Assembly: GCA_963816795.1 (NCBI GenBank)
Contig: CAWFLT010000001.1
Span: 1-64,000 of the forward strand
Direction: 5' to 3'
DNA from: CAWFLT01 sp963816795
GTDB lineage: Bacteria > Acidobacteriota > Vicinamibacteria > Vicinamibacterales > SCN-69-37
DNA: 64,000 bases
The position numbers and the translations under genes are program-made. Positions 45,187 through 53,864 of the stretch are shown here, piece after piece (within the stretch, counting starts at the first letter, position 1; each line of letters opens with the position of its first letter). Under the pieces are notes generated by a model. The model was not told the origin of the DNA, made no database searches, and saw only the letters and a program-made list of their open reading frames with translations.

Positions 45187-45995
45187 CTCATAACTGCGAC
45201 AGTTGCGTGATGGTCGCCGAGCTGGACCGCATGGGGGTGAAGCTCGACCGTTTCGATCGCGTGGTCGCCCTGGCCGGCAATCCAAACACGGGGAAGTCGA
45301 CGTTGTTCAACGCGTTGACGGGCCTCAAGCAGCACACGGGAAACTGGCCGGGCAAGACCGTCAGCCGCGCCGAGGGCGGCTTCGAGTTCAACAAGATCCG
45401 TTACAAGCTCGTGGATCTGCCGGGCACGTACTCACTCCTCTCGGCGTCGCATGACGAAGAAGTCGCGCGTGATTTCCTGCTCTTCGGCCGGCCCGACGCC
45501 ACAGTGGTCGTCGTCGACGCGACCTCGCTCGAGCGAAACCTCAATCTCGTCCTGCAGGTGCTCGAGATCACCGAGCGCGTGGTGGTGGCGGTCAATCTGA
45601 TGGACGAGGCCAAACGCAAAGGGCTGGAGGTCGACGTCCGAAGCCTCTCGCGCGATCTCGGCGTCCCGGCGATCCCGGTCATCGCGCGCACTGGCGAAGG
45701 CCTGCACGCCTTGCTCGAGACGGTGGACGCGGTGTGCGCCGGCACCATCACGACCAAGCCGCTGCGCGTCACCGGCACTCCCGAGTTTCAACGCGCGGTG
45801 TCCGAGCTCGTGCCGCTCATCGAGGCGGCGGCCCCCGGCGTGCCCAACGCGCGCTGGATCGCGATTCGCCTGCTCGACGGCGATGCGCAGGTCGAGGACG
45901 CCCTGTCAACCGGCCGGCTCGCCAAGCTCGTCGCCGATCAGCAGCAGACCAGCGAGCGCTTCAGCCAGAAAATCGCGCTTCAGGGGGCCCAGTGA
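45183..45995 (+). CDS. feoB: FeoB G-protein domain (separate subunit)
   Basis: 270-residue GTPase half of the ferrous iron transporter. G1 is GNPNTGKST at 32-40, G3 is DLPG, G4 is NLMD, followed by the helical GDI-like domain. An N-terminal Cys5-x2-Cys8 pair (CDSC) precedes the fold. The protein ends at the point where the membrane part would begin in a normal FeoB. The next gene starts in an overlapping GTGA, so the halves are made as two coupled chains. Confidence 0.92.
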   Translation: MTHNCDSCVMVAELDRMGVKLDRFDRVVALAGNPNTGKSTLFNALTGLKQHTGNWPGKTVSRAEGGFEFNKIRYKLVDLPGTYSLLSASHDEEVARDFLLFGRPDATVVVVDATSLERNLNLVLQVLEITERVVVAVNLMDEAKRKGLEVDVRSLSRDLGVPAIPVIARTGEGLHALLETVDAVCAGTITTKPLRVTGTPEFQRAVSELVPLIEAAAPGVPNARWIAIRLLDGDAQVEDALSTGRLAKLVADQQQTSERFSQKIALQGAQ

Positions 45996-47383
45996 GCGCG
46001 TCGTCTTCCTCGGCAGCCGTGATCGAGCGCGCGGCCGCGCTGCGCGAGACGCTGCACGCGAGTTTCCGCGACGAAGCGGTGCGATCTATCTACAACGAAG
46101 CCACACGCGTCGCGCAGCGCGCGGTCCATCAGCCGACGGAGCGCCGGTTCGATCTGGACCAGCGGATCGATCGGATCGTGACGTCACCGGTCTTCGGCCT
46201 CCCGCTGATGACGCTCCTGCTCGCGATTGTCTTCTGGCTGACGATCGCCGGCGCCAATGTGCCGTCGGCGATGCTCGCGGAGTTTTTCTTCTGGATCGAG
46301 GATCACGCCGCGGCGTTGTTCGATCGCCTGGGCAGCCCGTGGTGGCTGACGGGCTTCATCTGGCACGGCGTCTATCGCGGATTGGCGTGGGTCATCAGCG
46401 TCATGCTGCCGCCGATGGCGATCTTTTTCCCGCTGTTCACGATCCTCGAGGACCTTGGCTACCTGCCACGGGTCGCGTTCAACCTCGACTTCCTGTTCAA
46501 GCGGGCAGGTGCGCACGGCAAGCAAGCGCTGACGATGGCGATGGGCTTTGGCTGCAACGCCGCGGGCATCATCGCGACGCGGGTCATCAACTCGCCGCGG
46601 GAACGCCTGATCGCGATTCTCACCAACAACTTCGTGCCTTGCAACGGCCGGTTCCCCACACTGATCATGCTCGGCACGATTTTCGTCGGGGCGGCGTTTC
46701 CCCCGGCGTTCGCTTCGGTCGCCGCGGCCGGCGCGGTGGTCGGCGTGGTGCTGATCGGCGTGGGGTTCACCCTGCTGGTCTCGTGGGGCCTGTCGCGAAC
46801 GATTCTGCGCGGCGAGGCGTCGGCGTTCACCTTGGAACTGCCCCCTTACCGGCGCCCCGGCATCCTGCGCATCCTGTACACGTCGCTCATCGACCGGACG
46901 CTCTTCGTGCTCTGGCGCGCCATCCTCACCGCGGCCCCGGCTGGCGCGGTCATCTGGATCCTCGGCAACATCAACGTCGGCGGCACCAACCTCGCGCAGC
47001 ACATCGCCAGCTTCCTCAACCCGTTCGGCAACGCCATTGGCCTCGACGGGGTGATTCTGCTGGCATACATCATCGCGATCCCCGCCAACGAGATCGTCGT
47101 CCCGACGATGATCATGGTCTACATGGGCACGGGCATGATGAGCGACATGGACTCGCTCGACGACCTGAAGACGCTGCTGGTGGACAAGAACGGCTGGACG
47201 CTGCTGACCGCCGTCAACCTGATGCTCTTCTCGCTGCTCCACAACCCGTGCGCGACGACGATCATGACGATCTACAAGGAGACGCTCAGCCGCAAGTGGG
47301 CCACGATCGGCGCGCTCATGCCGCTGACGATCGCGTTCCTCGTCACGTTCGTTGTTGCGGTGATCTGGAGAGCGATCGCTTAG
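45992..47383 (+). CDS. feoB: FeoB membrane permease domain (separate subunit)
   Basis: 463-residue polytopic part of FeoB. It has a soluble helical lead (1-75), then the Gate regions with FPLFTILEDLGYLPRVAFNLD, the GFGCNAAGIIATRVI box, NNFVPCNGRFPTL, and the second repeat ending NEIVVPTMIMVYMGTG and LLHNPCATTIMTIYKE. The GTG start at 45992 shares bases with the G-domain stop. A normal FeoB is one chain of about 700-800 residues; here the two add up to 733. Confidence 0.92.
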   Translation: MSASSSSAAVIERAAALRETLHASFRDEAVRSIYNEATRVAQRAVHQPTERRFDLDQRIDRIVTSPVFGLPLMTLLLAIVFWLTIAGANVPSAMLAEFFFWIEDHAAALFDRLGSPWWLTGFIWHGVYRGLAWVISVMLPPMAIFFPLFTILEDLGYLPRVAFNLDFLFKRAGAHGKQALTMAMGFGCNAAGIIATRVINSPRERLIAILTNNFVPCNGRFPTLIMLGTIFVGAAFPPAFASVAAAGAVVGVVLIGVGFTLLVSWGLSRTILRGEASAFTLELPPYRRPGILRILYTSLIDRTLFVLWRAILTAAPAGAVIWILGNINVGGTNLAQHIASFLNPFGNAIGLDGVILLAYIIAIPANEIVVPTMIMVYMGTGMMSDMDSLDDLKTLLVDKNGWTLLTAVNLMLFSLLHNPCATTIMTIYKETLSRKWATIGALMPLTIAFLVTFVVAVIWRAIA

Positions 47384-47385
47384 AG

Positions 47386-47457
47386 CGGCGGGCTCAAGAG
47401 CAGCCCGCCCTACGTACGCGCTACGTAGCGCGGCTCGGGCTGGTGAGCCGCGTCAAC
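47386..47457. repeat. Hairpins after feoB: CCCGCCCTACGTA family
   Basis: GGCGGGCT and AGCCCGCC form a hairpin around CAAGAGC at about 47389-47411, then CCTACGTACGCGCTACGTAGC and a second hairpin GCGGCTC/GAGCCGC at about 47430-47451. The same words occur at 27.86 and 58.28 kb. It lies between convergent feoB and queD, so it could terminate both. Confidence 0.8.
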
Positions 47458-47461
47458 TCTC

Positions 47462-47863
47462 CTACTCCGAGTAACTCGCGTACGACGTCGGCGTCTCCCA
47501 CACGCGTACGGCGAGGATGTCGAGGCCCTGGTCGCGCGACATGTCGAAGATCAGCTTCGCGATGCGCTCGACCGTCGGGTTGCTTTCGAGCTTGAAGATG
47601 GGCTCGCCGAGCCGCTCGAGCGGCTCGACCAGGGGGTCGTCGTGTCTCAGGATCATCTTGTGGTCCAGTTCCCGGTCGATCCAGCCCTTGACGAGCCGCT
47701 TGATGTCGGAAAAATCGGCCACCATGTTGCGCGCGTCGAGCTGAGCGGTCCGGACATCGACTTCGACCACGGCATTGTGACCGTGCGGGTGCTTGCAGAT
47801 ACCGTCGTAATCGAGCAGCCGGTGACCGTAGCAGAAGTCGATGCGCTTCGTGACGAGATACAT
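47462..47863 (-). CDS. queD: 6-carboxytetrahydropterin synthase
   Basis: 133-residue QueD/PTPS-family enzyme of 7-deazaguanine (queuosine) synthesis. Zinc ligands are His14 (YGHRL), His27 and His29 (HPHGHN), and the catalytic Cys23 precedes them in the CKHPHGH box. The C-terminal VWETPTSYASY holds the substrate-binding Glu. It is divergent from queC, which supports QueD over a pterin role. Confidence 0.92.
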   Translation of the reverse strand: MYLVTKRIDFCYGHRLLDYDGICKHPHGHNAVVEVDVRTAQLDARNMVADFSDIKRLVKGWIDRELDHKMILRHDDPLVEPLERLGEPIFKLESNPTVERIAKLIFDMSRDQGLDILAVRVWETPTSYASYSE

Positions 47864-47873
47864 AGAACCTCGC

Positions 47874-47935
47874 AGGTAGTTTCTACGAAAACGGTCATTC
47901 TTGCTCGCGGCAAACCGTTTTCGTAGAAACTACCT
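47874..47935. repeat. Perfect 22-bp inverted repeat in the queD-queC divergent spacer
   Basis: Arms 47874-47895 and 47914-47935 are exact reverse complements (AGGTAGTTTCTACGAAAACG and so on) around an 18-base loop. It fills almost the whole 80-base spacer between two divergent genes, so it may be a shared operator as well as a hairpin. Confidence 0.9.
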
Positions 47936-47943
47936 CCGACGTC

Positions 47944-48628
47944 ATGTCCGCAGTTCTTTTTTCGGGCGGTCTGGACAGCGCCGTGCTGCTCGCCCTGGAG
48001 CGGCGCGATCACGACCGGGTCGTGCCGATCCATGTGCGCGCCGGACTCGCGTGGGAAGGCGAGGAGCGACGCGCGATCGATCGGCTGCTCGCCCATGACG
48101 CGTTCCGCGGCCGTGTCGAGCCGCTCCAGTCGCTCTCTCTCGAGATGCGCGATGTGTATCCGGCGACGCACTGGGCGGTCACCGGCCAGCCGCCCGCGTA
48201 CGACACACCCGACGAGGACGTCTATCTCGAAGGCCGGAATATCGTGCTGATCGCCAAGGCCGCGGTGCTGTGCTGTCGCCTCGGGATCGGGCGTCTCGCG
48301 CTGGGTCCGCTGGCCGGCAATCCGTTTCCGGATGCGACACCGGCCTTCTTCGAGTCGATGTCCCGAAGCGTGTCGCTCGGACTGGCGCACTCACTGTCGA
48401 TCGCCACGCCGCTCGCGCATCTTCACAAGGAAGATGTCGTCCGCCTCGGCGCCGACTCTCGGCGTTCCACTCGCGCTCACCCTCTCGTGCATGAACCCGG
48501 CCGACGGGAAGCATTGCGGGCAGTGCAGCAAGTGCCGCGAACGGCATGACGGATTTGTCACTGCGGGGATTGAGGATCCGACGATGTATTTCCTGGGTTC
48601 CGGGGTTCCGGGGTTCCGGGGGTTCTAG
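47944..48628 (+). CDS. queC: 7-cyano-7-deazaguanine synthase, one apparent frameshift
   Basis: PP-loop enzyme making preQ0, the queuosine precursor. The N-terminus has LFSGGLDSAVLLAL, then DEDVYLEGRNIVLIAKAAVLC and FPDATPAFFESMS. After HKEDVVRLGAD at about 48463 the text continues one frame over as LGVPLALTLSCMNPADGKHCGQCSKC, the four-Cys zinc site, through a single extra base in GACTCTCGG. The last residues (GSGVPGFRGF) come from the TTCCGGG heptamer repeat. The stop overlaps that of the convergent DUF4097 gene. Confidence 0.85.
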
Positions 48629-49515
48629 TAGTTGGTCAGCCGTATCGTCCCATCCCCCGTTCGAACGACGAAGAGCCGCCCGCCTTCCCCGAGCCGGCCG
48701 CGTAGCTTGCGGTTGTCGCGGGTGCCGCCGGTGGCGTTGATCAGCGTCAGTTCGCTGCGGGTGCGGCCGTCGCCGCCCGGATCGGTCTCGATGTCGGCAT
48801 TGAAGCCGTCAGGCAGTTCGACGGAGACCGAGCCGTCGCTCGTGGCGAGCATCCAGTCTTCGGTCATGACCGTGCCGCGGCGGACGCGGAGCACGATCGA
48901 CCCATCGCCAGAACGGGCGCGCAGGACGGACGGCGTGCCGGTGATCCGCAGGCTGCCGTCCGACGTCCGGGCCTCAATACGTCCAGACACCTCGTCGAGC
49001 TGAATCGCCCCGTCACCGCTCTCGGCCAGCAGCTCGCCCGACGTTTCCATCGCGCGAATCGAGCCGTCGCTCGTCCGCGCCTCGATCCGGCCCTGCACGC
49101 GCTCGATGACGACCGCGCCGTCGCCGGATCGGACCACCAGATTCGTCTTCCGCGGGACGTTGGCGACGATCTTGGCGCTGGGCGATCGGAAGGAGCCAAA
49201 CCCGACCACCGTCCGGCCTCCAGGCCGCCTGGCCTCGATCAGGATGCGGTCGCCAGTCCGCTCCGCCAGCACCTGGATTTTTTCGACGGCGTCTTTGTCC
49301 TGCCCCCGCTTCTCGATCTCGACGACGACCTCCGACCGGTCCCAGCTCCTGACCTCGATGGCGCCGTCGAAGGTGTAGAGGCTGAGATCGACCGTCGATT
49401 CGGCCGGAAACCGCTTCTGTTCACGTTCGATGTGCCCTTCGTGGTCGATGCTGATGGCACAGCCGGGGGCGGCCGCAACGGCGGCACAGAGGCAGACGAG
49501 GGCAAGCCGGGGCAT
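48625..49515 (-). CDS. DUF4097-family beta-strand repeat lipoprotein
   Basis: 296 residues with an N-terminal signal and a Cys after AAPG that could be lipidated. The body is a DUF4097-type beta-solenoid with repeated SGDGAVVIERVQGRIEARTS and SDGSLRI units. Such proteins are exported and often described as adhesin-like, but no function is proven. It converges on queC. Confidence 0.85.
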   Translation of the reverse strand: MPRLALVCLCAAVAAAPGCAISIDHEGHIEREQKRFPAESTVDLSLYTFDGAIEVRSWDRSEVVVEIEKRGQDKDAVEKIQVLAERTGDRILIEARRPGGRTVVGFGSFRSPSAKIVANVPRKTNLVVRSGDGAVVIERVQGRIEARTSDGSIRAMETSGELLAESGDGAIQLDEVSGRIEARTSDGSLRITGTPSVLRARSGDGSIVLRVRRGTVMTEDWMLATSDGSVSVELPDGFNADIETDPGGDGRTRSELTLINATGGTRDNRKLRGRLGEGGRLFVVRTGDGTIRLTNY

Positions 49516-49527
49516 TGATGACAGGGA

Positions 49528-49775
49528 CGGGTAACGGGGTTCCGGGGTTCCGGGAAGAACGAGGACACGGGGAAGAGCGAGGCCACGGAGAAGAACTAGA
49601 GAGCACGGAGAAGAACAAAGTGGATACCCCGCGCCGCCTTTCAGGCGCGGCCCGAGGCGCGGGGGTGGGGCCCCACGCCGTTAAGGAAGTAGACCCCGCG
49701 CCGCCTTGGCGGCGCGGCCCGAGGCGTGGGGGTGGGGCCCCACGCCGTTAAGGAAGTAGACACCGCCCCTGTAAA
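49528..49775. repeat. Composite repeats: TTCCGGG, CACGGAGAAGA and two GC-rich copies
   Basis: Heptamer GGTTCCGGGGTTCCGGG at about 49538, GAGGACACGGGGAAGAGCGAGGCC and CACGGAGAAGAACTAGAG modules at 49560-49615, and two inverted GC-rich elements ending GCCGTTAAGGAAGTAGA at about 49650-49695 and 49710-49760. No gene is seen in 49516-49793. Confidence 0.85.
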
Positions 49776-49793
49776 TCTAGAGGACCAAGAAGC

Positions 49794-50189
49794 CTATAAG
49801 CGGATTTTTCTTCCCTTGAGCGGCAACGGCGCCAAATCTGGCCGCAGGAGGGTCTGGTCGACCTCCCGCAGGATCTTCAGGAGGCCGGACTCGTCGGGGG
49901 CCCAGCAGATGATGACGCCTGGGCTGTGCTCTGGGGGAAAGCGGCGATCGTCGCAGAAGTCGCGGTCGAGCGTGACGATCGTCCGGCCGAGATCCATCGC
50001 GCGATGGAAGTGCTCGAGGTCGCGGGCCCGGCGCAGGTCGTCGTGCTCGAGCACGAAGAGCACGTCCCAGCCGAGCTCGTGACGCATGAACCCGACGGCT
50101 CCGGATGGGACATTCGCGTCGACGTACACACGCGGGGCGGCGGCGAGGCCCGCGGCGATCGGCTGGAGAGCGGAAGCCAGTGTGCCCAT
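49794..50189 (-). CDS. DUF5615 family PIN-like protein
   Basis: 131-residue PIN-like fold with conserved acidic residues in RVYVDANVP, HDDLRRARDLEHFHRA and TLDRDFCDDRRF. Relatives are thought to be RNase toxins paired with DUF433 antitoxins, but no small antitoxin gene is adjacent here. ATG 50189 is used; ATG 50216 would add nine residues. It may be an orphan toxin or have another role. Confidence 0.75.
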   Translation of the reverse strand: MGTLASALQPIAAGLAAAPRVYVDANVPSGAVGFMRHELGWDVLFVLEHDDLRRARDLEHFHRAMDLGRTIVTLDRDFCDDRRFPPEHSPGVIICWAPDESGLLKILREVDQTLLRPDLAPLPLKGRKIRL

Positions 50190-50245
50190 GACTGACGAGT
50201 CACCGGCGCCGTACACCGGCGTCAGTTAGCTTACCATTTGCCCGT

Positions 50246-50690
50246 ATGAGCGACCTGCCGGTTTCCGACCTCGCGCCGATCCTCTACTGGATCCTCGCCG
50301 CACTCGCGGCACTCGTCACTGATCGTCGTGCTCTACGTGCTGCGCAAGGGCCGGCGGCTGCCAGGCGAGCACGTCTTTCGAGCGAGCCGGCTCAGCCGAG
50401 GCAACCGGCTGTTTCCCGCGCAGGTCGTGATTACGCCGACGAGCCTCTCGCACTTCCACCCGCAATGGATTGGCAAGCTCGAAGAATCGATTCACATGGC
50501 GCACGTCTCGTCGATCAAGATCGACACGCACATCATGTTCTCAGACGTGGTGATCGAGTCGACCGGCGGGCACAACCCGATCCTGTGCCACGGCCACACG
50601 AAAGGCGACGCGGTCGAAATGAAGAAGACGATCGAGCGGTATCAATCGGAGTACTACAAAAAGCCCAGCAATGAGGCACTACGGCAATGA
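50246..50690 (+). CDS. Single-pass membrane protein with PH-like domain, one frameshift
   Basis: About 147 residues if repaired. The N-terminus MSDLPVSDLAPILYWILAAL gives a membrane helix which is cut by one extra base near 50317 (CACTGATC) and continues one frame over as IVVLYVLRKGRRLPGEHVF. The C-terminal part resembles bacterial PH domains (NRLFPAQVVITPTSLSHFHP; SIKIDTHIMFSDVVIES). The last residues run into the CAATGAGG repeat. Function unknown. Confidence 0.6.
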
Positions 50691-50763
50691 GGCAATGGGC
50701 CAATGAGGCAATGAGGCAATGCCCTTCATTGCCTCATTCACCCATTGCCCCATTGCCTCATTG
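50668..50763. repeat. CAATGAGG/CAATGGG octamer hairpin element (second copy)
   Basis: About 96 bases with CAATGAGG and CAATGGG units on the left and CCTCATTG and CCCATTG on the right, forming a long hairpin with a CCCTTCA centre. Same family as 28.35-28.47 kb. It lies between convergent genes. Confidence 0.9.
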
Positions 50764-51543
50764 CTAAATGCCCATCGCATGAAAGCCGCAATCGACCATC
50801 AGCACTTCGCCGGTCACCCCGCGACCGGCTGAGCTCAGAAGGAACACGGCCGCGTCCGCGACGTCTGACGCCTCGACCGTGCGGCGGAGCGGGGCGCGGT
50901 CGCGATAGGACTGGAGAATCGACGAGAATCCCGAGATCCCCGCCGCCGCCAACGTCTTGATGGCGCCGGCGGAGATGGCATTGACGCGAATGTTCTTCGG
51001 ACCGAGATCGGACGCGAGGTAGCGCACGGACGACTCGAGCGCCGCCTTGGCGACGCCCATGACGTTGTAGTTCGGAAACACGCGCTCGCTGCCCAGATAA
51101 CTGAGCGTCAGGATGCTGCCGCCCCCGCGTGATTCCATGAGGGGCTGGGCGCCGCGGGCCAGTGCAATCAGCGAGTAGGCGCTGACGTCGAGGGCCTTGC
51201 GAAATCCTTCGCGCGAGACCTCGACGAACGGGCGGGCGAGATCCTCGCGGTCCGCGAAGGCGACGCCATGGACGAGAAAATCGAGGCCACCGTGGCGCTC
51301 GCCGATCCCGGCAAACAGCGCCGTCACCTGCTCGTCGTTCGTGACGTCACACGGCAGGATCAGAGGGTCGACCAGCGTGGCGCCAAGCTCGCGGACGTTC
51401 TCTTCGAGGCGCTCGCCTTGATACGTCAGCACGAGCGACGCCCCCTCCGCGGCCGCCGCCTGCGCGATGGCCCACGAGAGGGACCGCTTGTTGGCGACAC
51501 CAACGACGAGGCCGGTCTTTCCAGCAAGCGCAGGAGTGGACAT
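50764..51543 (-). CDS. fabI: Enoyl-ACP reductase FabI
   Basis: 259-residue SDR-family enzyme reducing enoyl-ACP in fatty acid synthesis. It has the nucleotide loop VVGVANKRSLSWAIAQ, the NAD region ILPCDVTND, Tyr149 (LSYLGSE) and the Tyr159-x6-Lys166 pair (YNVMGVAK). Triclosan-type inhibitors target this family. It follows the RGG protein gene by 14 bases on the same strand. Confidence 0.95.
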   Translation of the reverse strand: MSTPALAGKTGLVVGVANKRSLSWAIAQAAAAEGASLVLTYQGERLEENVRELGATLVDPLILPCDVTNDEQVTALFAGIGERHGGLDFLVHGVAFADREDLARPFVEVSREGFRKALDVSAYSLIALARGAQPLMESRGGGSILTLSYLGSERVFPNYNVMGVAKAALESSVRYLASDLGPKNIRVNAISAGAIKTLAAAGISGFSSILQSYRDRAPLRRTVEASDVADAAVFLLSSAGRGVTGEVLMVDCGFHAMGI

Positions 51544-51557
51544 GGACGTCGGCGCGG

Positions 51558-52304
51558 TTAGCGCGAGCGCTTGTTCTGGTGGCTGCCGCCGCCGCGATGA
51601 CGGCCTGGACGCCCGCCGCCGGGTCCGGGCTGGCCGCCTCGACCGGGACCGCCCCCGTGACCCTGCCGGCCATGGCCGTTGCCATGGCGATCGTGACTGC
51701 CATTGCCGCCGGGGACATTGCCGTCGACCGGCCGGCCGTTGCGAAACCCGCCGTTCGGCTGATTCCCACCGCCACCTGACCAGCCGTACGACTGCCGGAA
51801 CGCGCGGCCGCCGCGCGTCTGGCGCTGATGCATGGTGAATTCAGGGATGGGACGGGGGGTGGGGACGTCGCCTTCTGTGCGGGGGAGCGTGGCGCGTATC
51901 AACGGGCGCTGGGCCAACCACCCATCGACGTGATCCTCATGGCCGTTCGGCGTGTCGTCGGCCCCGGCCAGCGCTTCGTTTTCAGACGAGGTGACACCGG
52001 CTGGCGTTGGCGCCTGGCCAGGTTCCGAGACGGCCGCCGAGGCGGCAAGGGGAGGAGGAGACGCCTCTTCCATCCCGGGGCGCGGCGTCACGAGTGTGCG
52101 GGCCGTGTCGCCATCCTTGCGCCGAAGCGCGGTGCGTTTGGGCACCTGGCCCCCTCTGAAAACGTGTTCTGCGTCGCAGGTGGAACACCGCGTTTGGCGG
52201 ATGTCTTCACCCACGAGCGCGACAATGGCGTGATTGGTAATGCGTCGCTCTCGAGGACAGTAGTCGTCGACGATGTCGCCGAGGCGCAGCGGGCGCTGCT
52301 CCAT
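51558..52304 (-). CDS. Zinc-ribbon/RGG-rich protein of unknown function
   Basis: 248 residues. The N-terminal 60 residues hold a zinc-binding pattern (Cys16, His25, Cys40, Cys43) in DYCPRERRITNHAIVALVG and RCSTCDAEHVFRGG. The middle is Pro/Ala-rich. The C-terminal 100 residues are Gly/Arg/Asn/His-rich, with GGNGSHDRHGNGHGRQGHGGG and GGRPGRHRGGGS, like RGG tails that bind RNA or drive condensation. No family is recognised. It sits 14 bases upstream of fabI, so the two may be cotranscribed. Confidence 0.75.
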   Translation of the reverse strand: MEQRPLRLGDIVDDYCPRERRITNHAIVALVGEDIRQTRCSTCDAEHVFRGGQVPKRTALRRKDGDTARTLVTPRPGMEEASPPPLAASAAVSEPGQAPTPAGVTSSENEALAGADDTPNGHEDHVDGWLAQRPLIRATLPRTEGDVPTPRPIPEFTMHQRQTRGGRAFRQSYGWSGGGGNQPNGGFRNGRPVDGNVPGGNGSHDRHGNGHGRQGHGGGPGRGGQPGPGGGRPGRHRGGGSHQNKRSR

Positions 52305-52514
52305 TCAAGACTCCCGAATAGAACCCTCAGTAGTTTCGATCTCCGCGCGTACCCGGCTTTTCCGCCCGGGCGTTTCGTACTTCAGGCGCGGTCGTTCCAA
52401 GGGTCGGACACGACCCACACGCGGAAGGAAAGTGCGTTTCTTGCAGGTCACTGGAGGATACCAACAACTCGACGAAAAACGCAACAGGATCCACGACCAT
52501 TCGTGGGGCGACCC
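52305..52514. other. Intergenic region, nothing clear
   Basis: 210 bases between the S41 peptidase and the RGG gene, both on the minus strand. The GC content is a little lower than around it. It should hold the promoter of the RGG-fabI pair, but no convincing -35/-10 pair was found, and no repeat family member. Confidence 0.4.
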
Positions 52515-53864
52515 TCAGCGGCGGCGATACTCGCCGTCGATCCAGCGTAGCGCCGCCTCGAGCGCCTCATCCTGCCCCTTCGCCAGTGCCGCGACGCTGA
52601 GGGGGACGACCTCGTCGGGCTCGACGCCAGCCCCCTCCAACCGGCGGCCGGTGGGCGTCACGAAGTCGCCCATCGCATACATCAGGATGTCGTTGTTCGG
52701 CAGCTTTTTGGTCAGCGCCGGGAGCACCTGGCCCATGGTCAGGCGGCCGAACACGCGGGCGCGGCCAATACTCTGCAGAGCGCCGGCAAACGTCTCCGAG
52801 GCACTGGCGGTCAATTCGTCCACGAGGATGGCCACCGGTCCGGCAAACGGCGTGACCGGCCGGCCGTCATCGGTGACGAATCTGGGATTGGCCTTGAACG
52901 TGAGCGGGGCCGGGGCATGGCGCGTCTGCATCGTGCCGAGCTCGACCTCCTCTTCGAGCACGTGGCCGGCCAGGCCACTGATCATGAGGGCCAGGCCGCC
53001 AGGATTGCCGCGTAGATCGAACACGAGACCCGCTGACTGGCGAAAGCGATCGACCCCGGCGGCGATCGGTGCGCCGATGGCCGTCATCCAGATGTTGAAC
53101 CCGAGATAGCCGGCGTCGCGACCGCCAGGCGTCCGAACGGCGCGCACGTCGACGACGACTTGCAACGGCGGCAGATTGCCGAGCTGCACGCGCTCGCCCG
53201 CGCCGGCGGCCCGTTTGGCAGCGAGAGTGCGCTCGGTGCCGTCAGTCTTGCGCACGCGAAGCACCGCATCGGATCCTTCCGGGCCATGCAAGGCGCGGAA
53301 CGTCGCCCGCCACTGATCGAAATCGCGACCTCGCCGGTCGCGTCCGGGGTCGGTTGGGCGTAATGCAGCGGTGGGCTCCCCATCGATCGCGATCAGGAAC
53401 TCGCCGGCCTTGACGCCCGCCTGGGCGGCCGCGGATCCCGGTGTCACGCTCGTGATCACCACGCGTTCATCGACGATGCGCACCTCGATCGCCGGCAGCG
53501 CGGAGCCGGGCAGCGTCTCGTTGGACGGCGCGCTGGACATCAGGCCGAAATGCGATTGACCGAGCCGTGCGAGCATCTCCCGGATCACGGCACGGACGCC
53601 ATCGGCCGAGGTGGCCGCTTCAGCGCGCGGTCTCAACTCACGTCTGGCCGCGGCCCAGTCCACACCGCCAAACGACCGGTCGTAGAACGTCTCGTTGATC
53701 GTCTCCCAGACGTCGTCGAACGCCGCGAGGGCTGGTCCCCGCCAATCCTGAGGCGCGGCACGCGCTGCCGTCAGCCCGCCTGCGACGATCGCCAGTGCGA
53801 CGGCGAGAGCGCTATACCAAGGTCGAAACCGCTCTAGACGGATCCGGAATCGCGAGCGGCTCAC
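52515..53864 (-). CDS. S41 family peptidase (C-terminal processing type)
   Basis: 449 residues with a signal anchor (17-37), a helical cap, a PDZ domain (about 140-215, PGSAAAQAGVKAGEFLIAIDG) and an S41 catalytic domain. The nucleophile Ser is expected in DELTASASETFAGAL. The Lys of the usual CtpA Ser/Lys dyad (GEKTYGKG-like) is replaced in FGRLTMGQVLPALTKKLP, so it resembles S41 variants with another base or none. The GTG start overlaps the stop of the upstream LolA-like gene by GTGA. Confidence 0.88.
   Translation of the reverse strand: MSRSRFRIRLERFRPWYSALAVALAIVAGGLTAARAAPQDWRGPALAAFDDVWETINETFYDRSFGGVDWAAARRELRPRAEAATSADGVRAVIREMLARLGQSHFGLMSSAPSNETLPGSALPAIEVRIVDERVVITSVTPGSAAAQAGVKAGEFLIAIDGEPTAALRPTDPGRDRRGRDFDQWRATFRALHGPEGSDAVLRVRKTDGTERTLAAKRAAGAGERVQLGNLPPLQVVVDVRAVRTPGGRDAGYLGFNIWMTAIGAPIAAGVDRFRQSAGLVFDLRGNPGGLALMISGLAGHVLEEEVELGTMQTRHAPAPLTFKANPRFVTDDGRPVTPFAGPVAILVDELTASASETFAGALQSIGRARVFGRLTMGQVLPALTKKLPNNDILMYAMGDFVTPTGRRLEGAGVEPDEVVPLSVAALAKGQDEALEAALRWIDGEYRRR

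Noticed and set aside
49794..50189. Complete toxin-antitoxin pair
   Set aside because: No antitoxin-like small gene is seen next to the DUF5615 gene.
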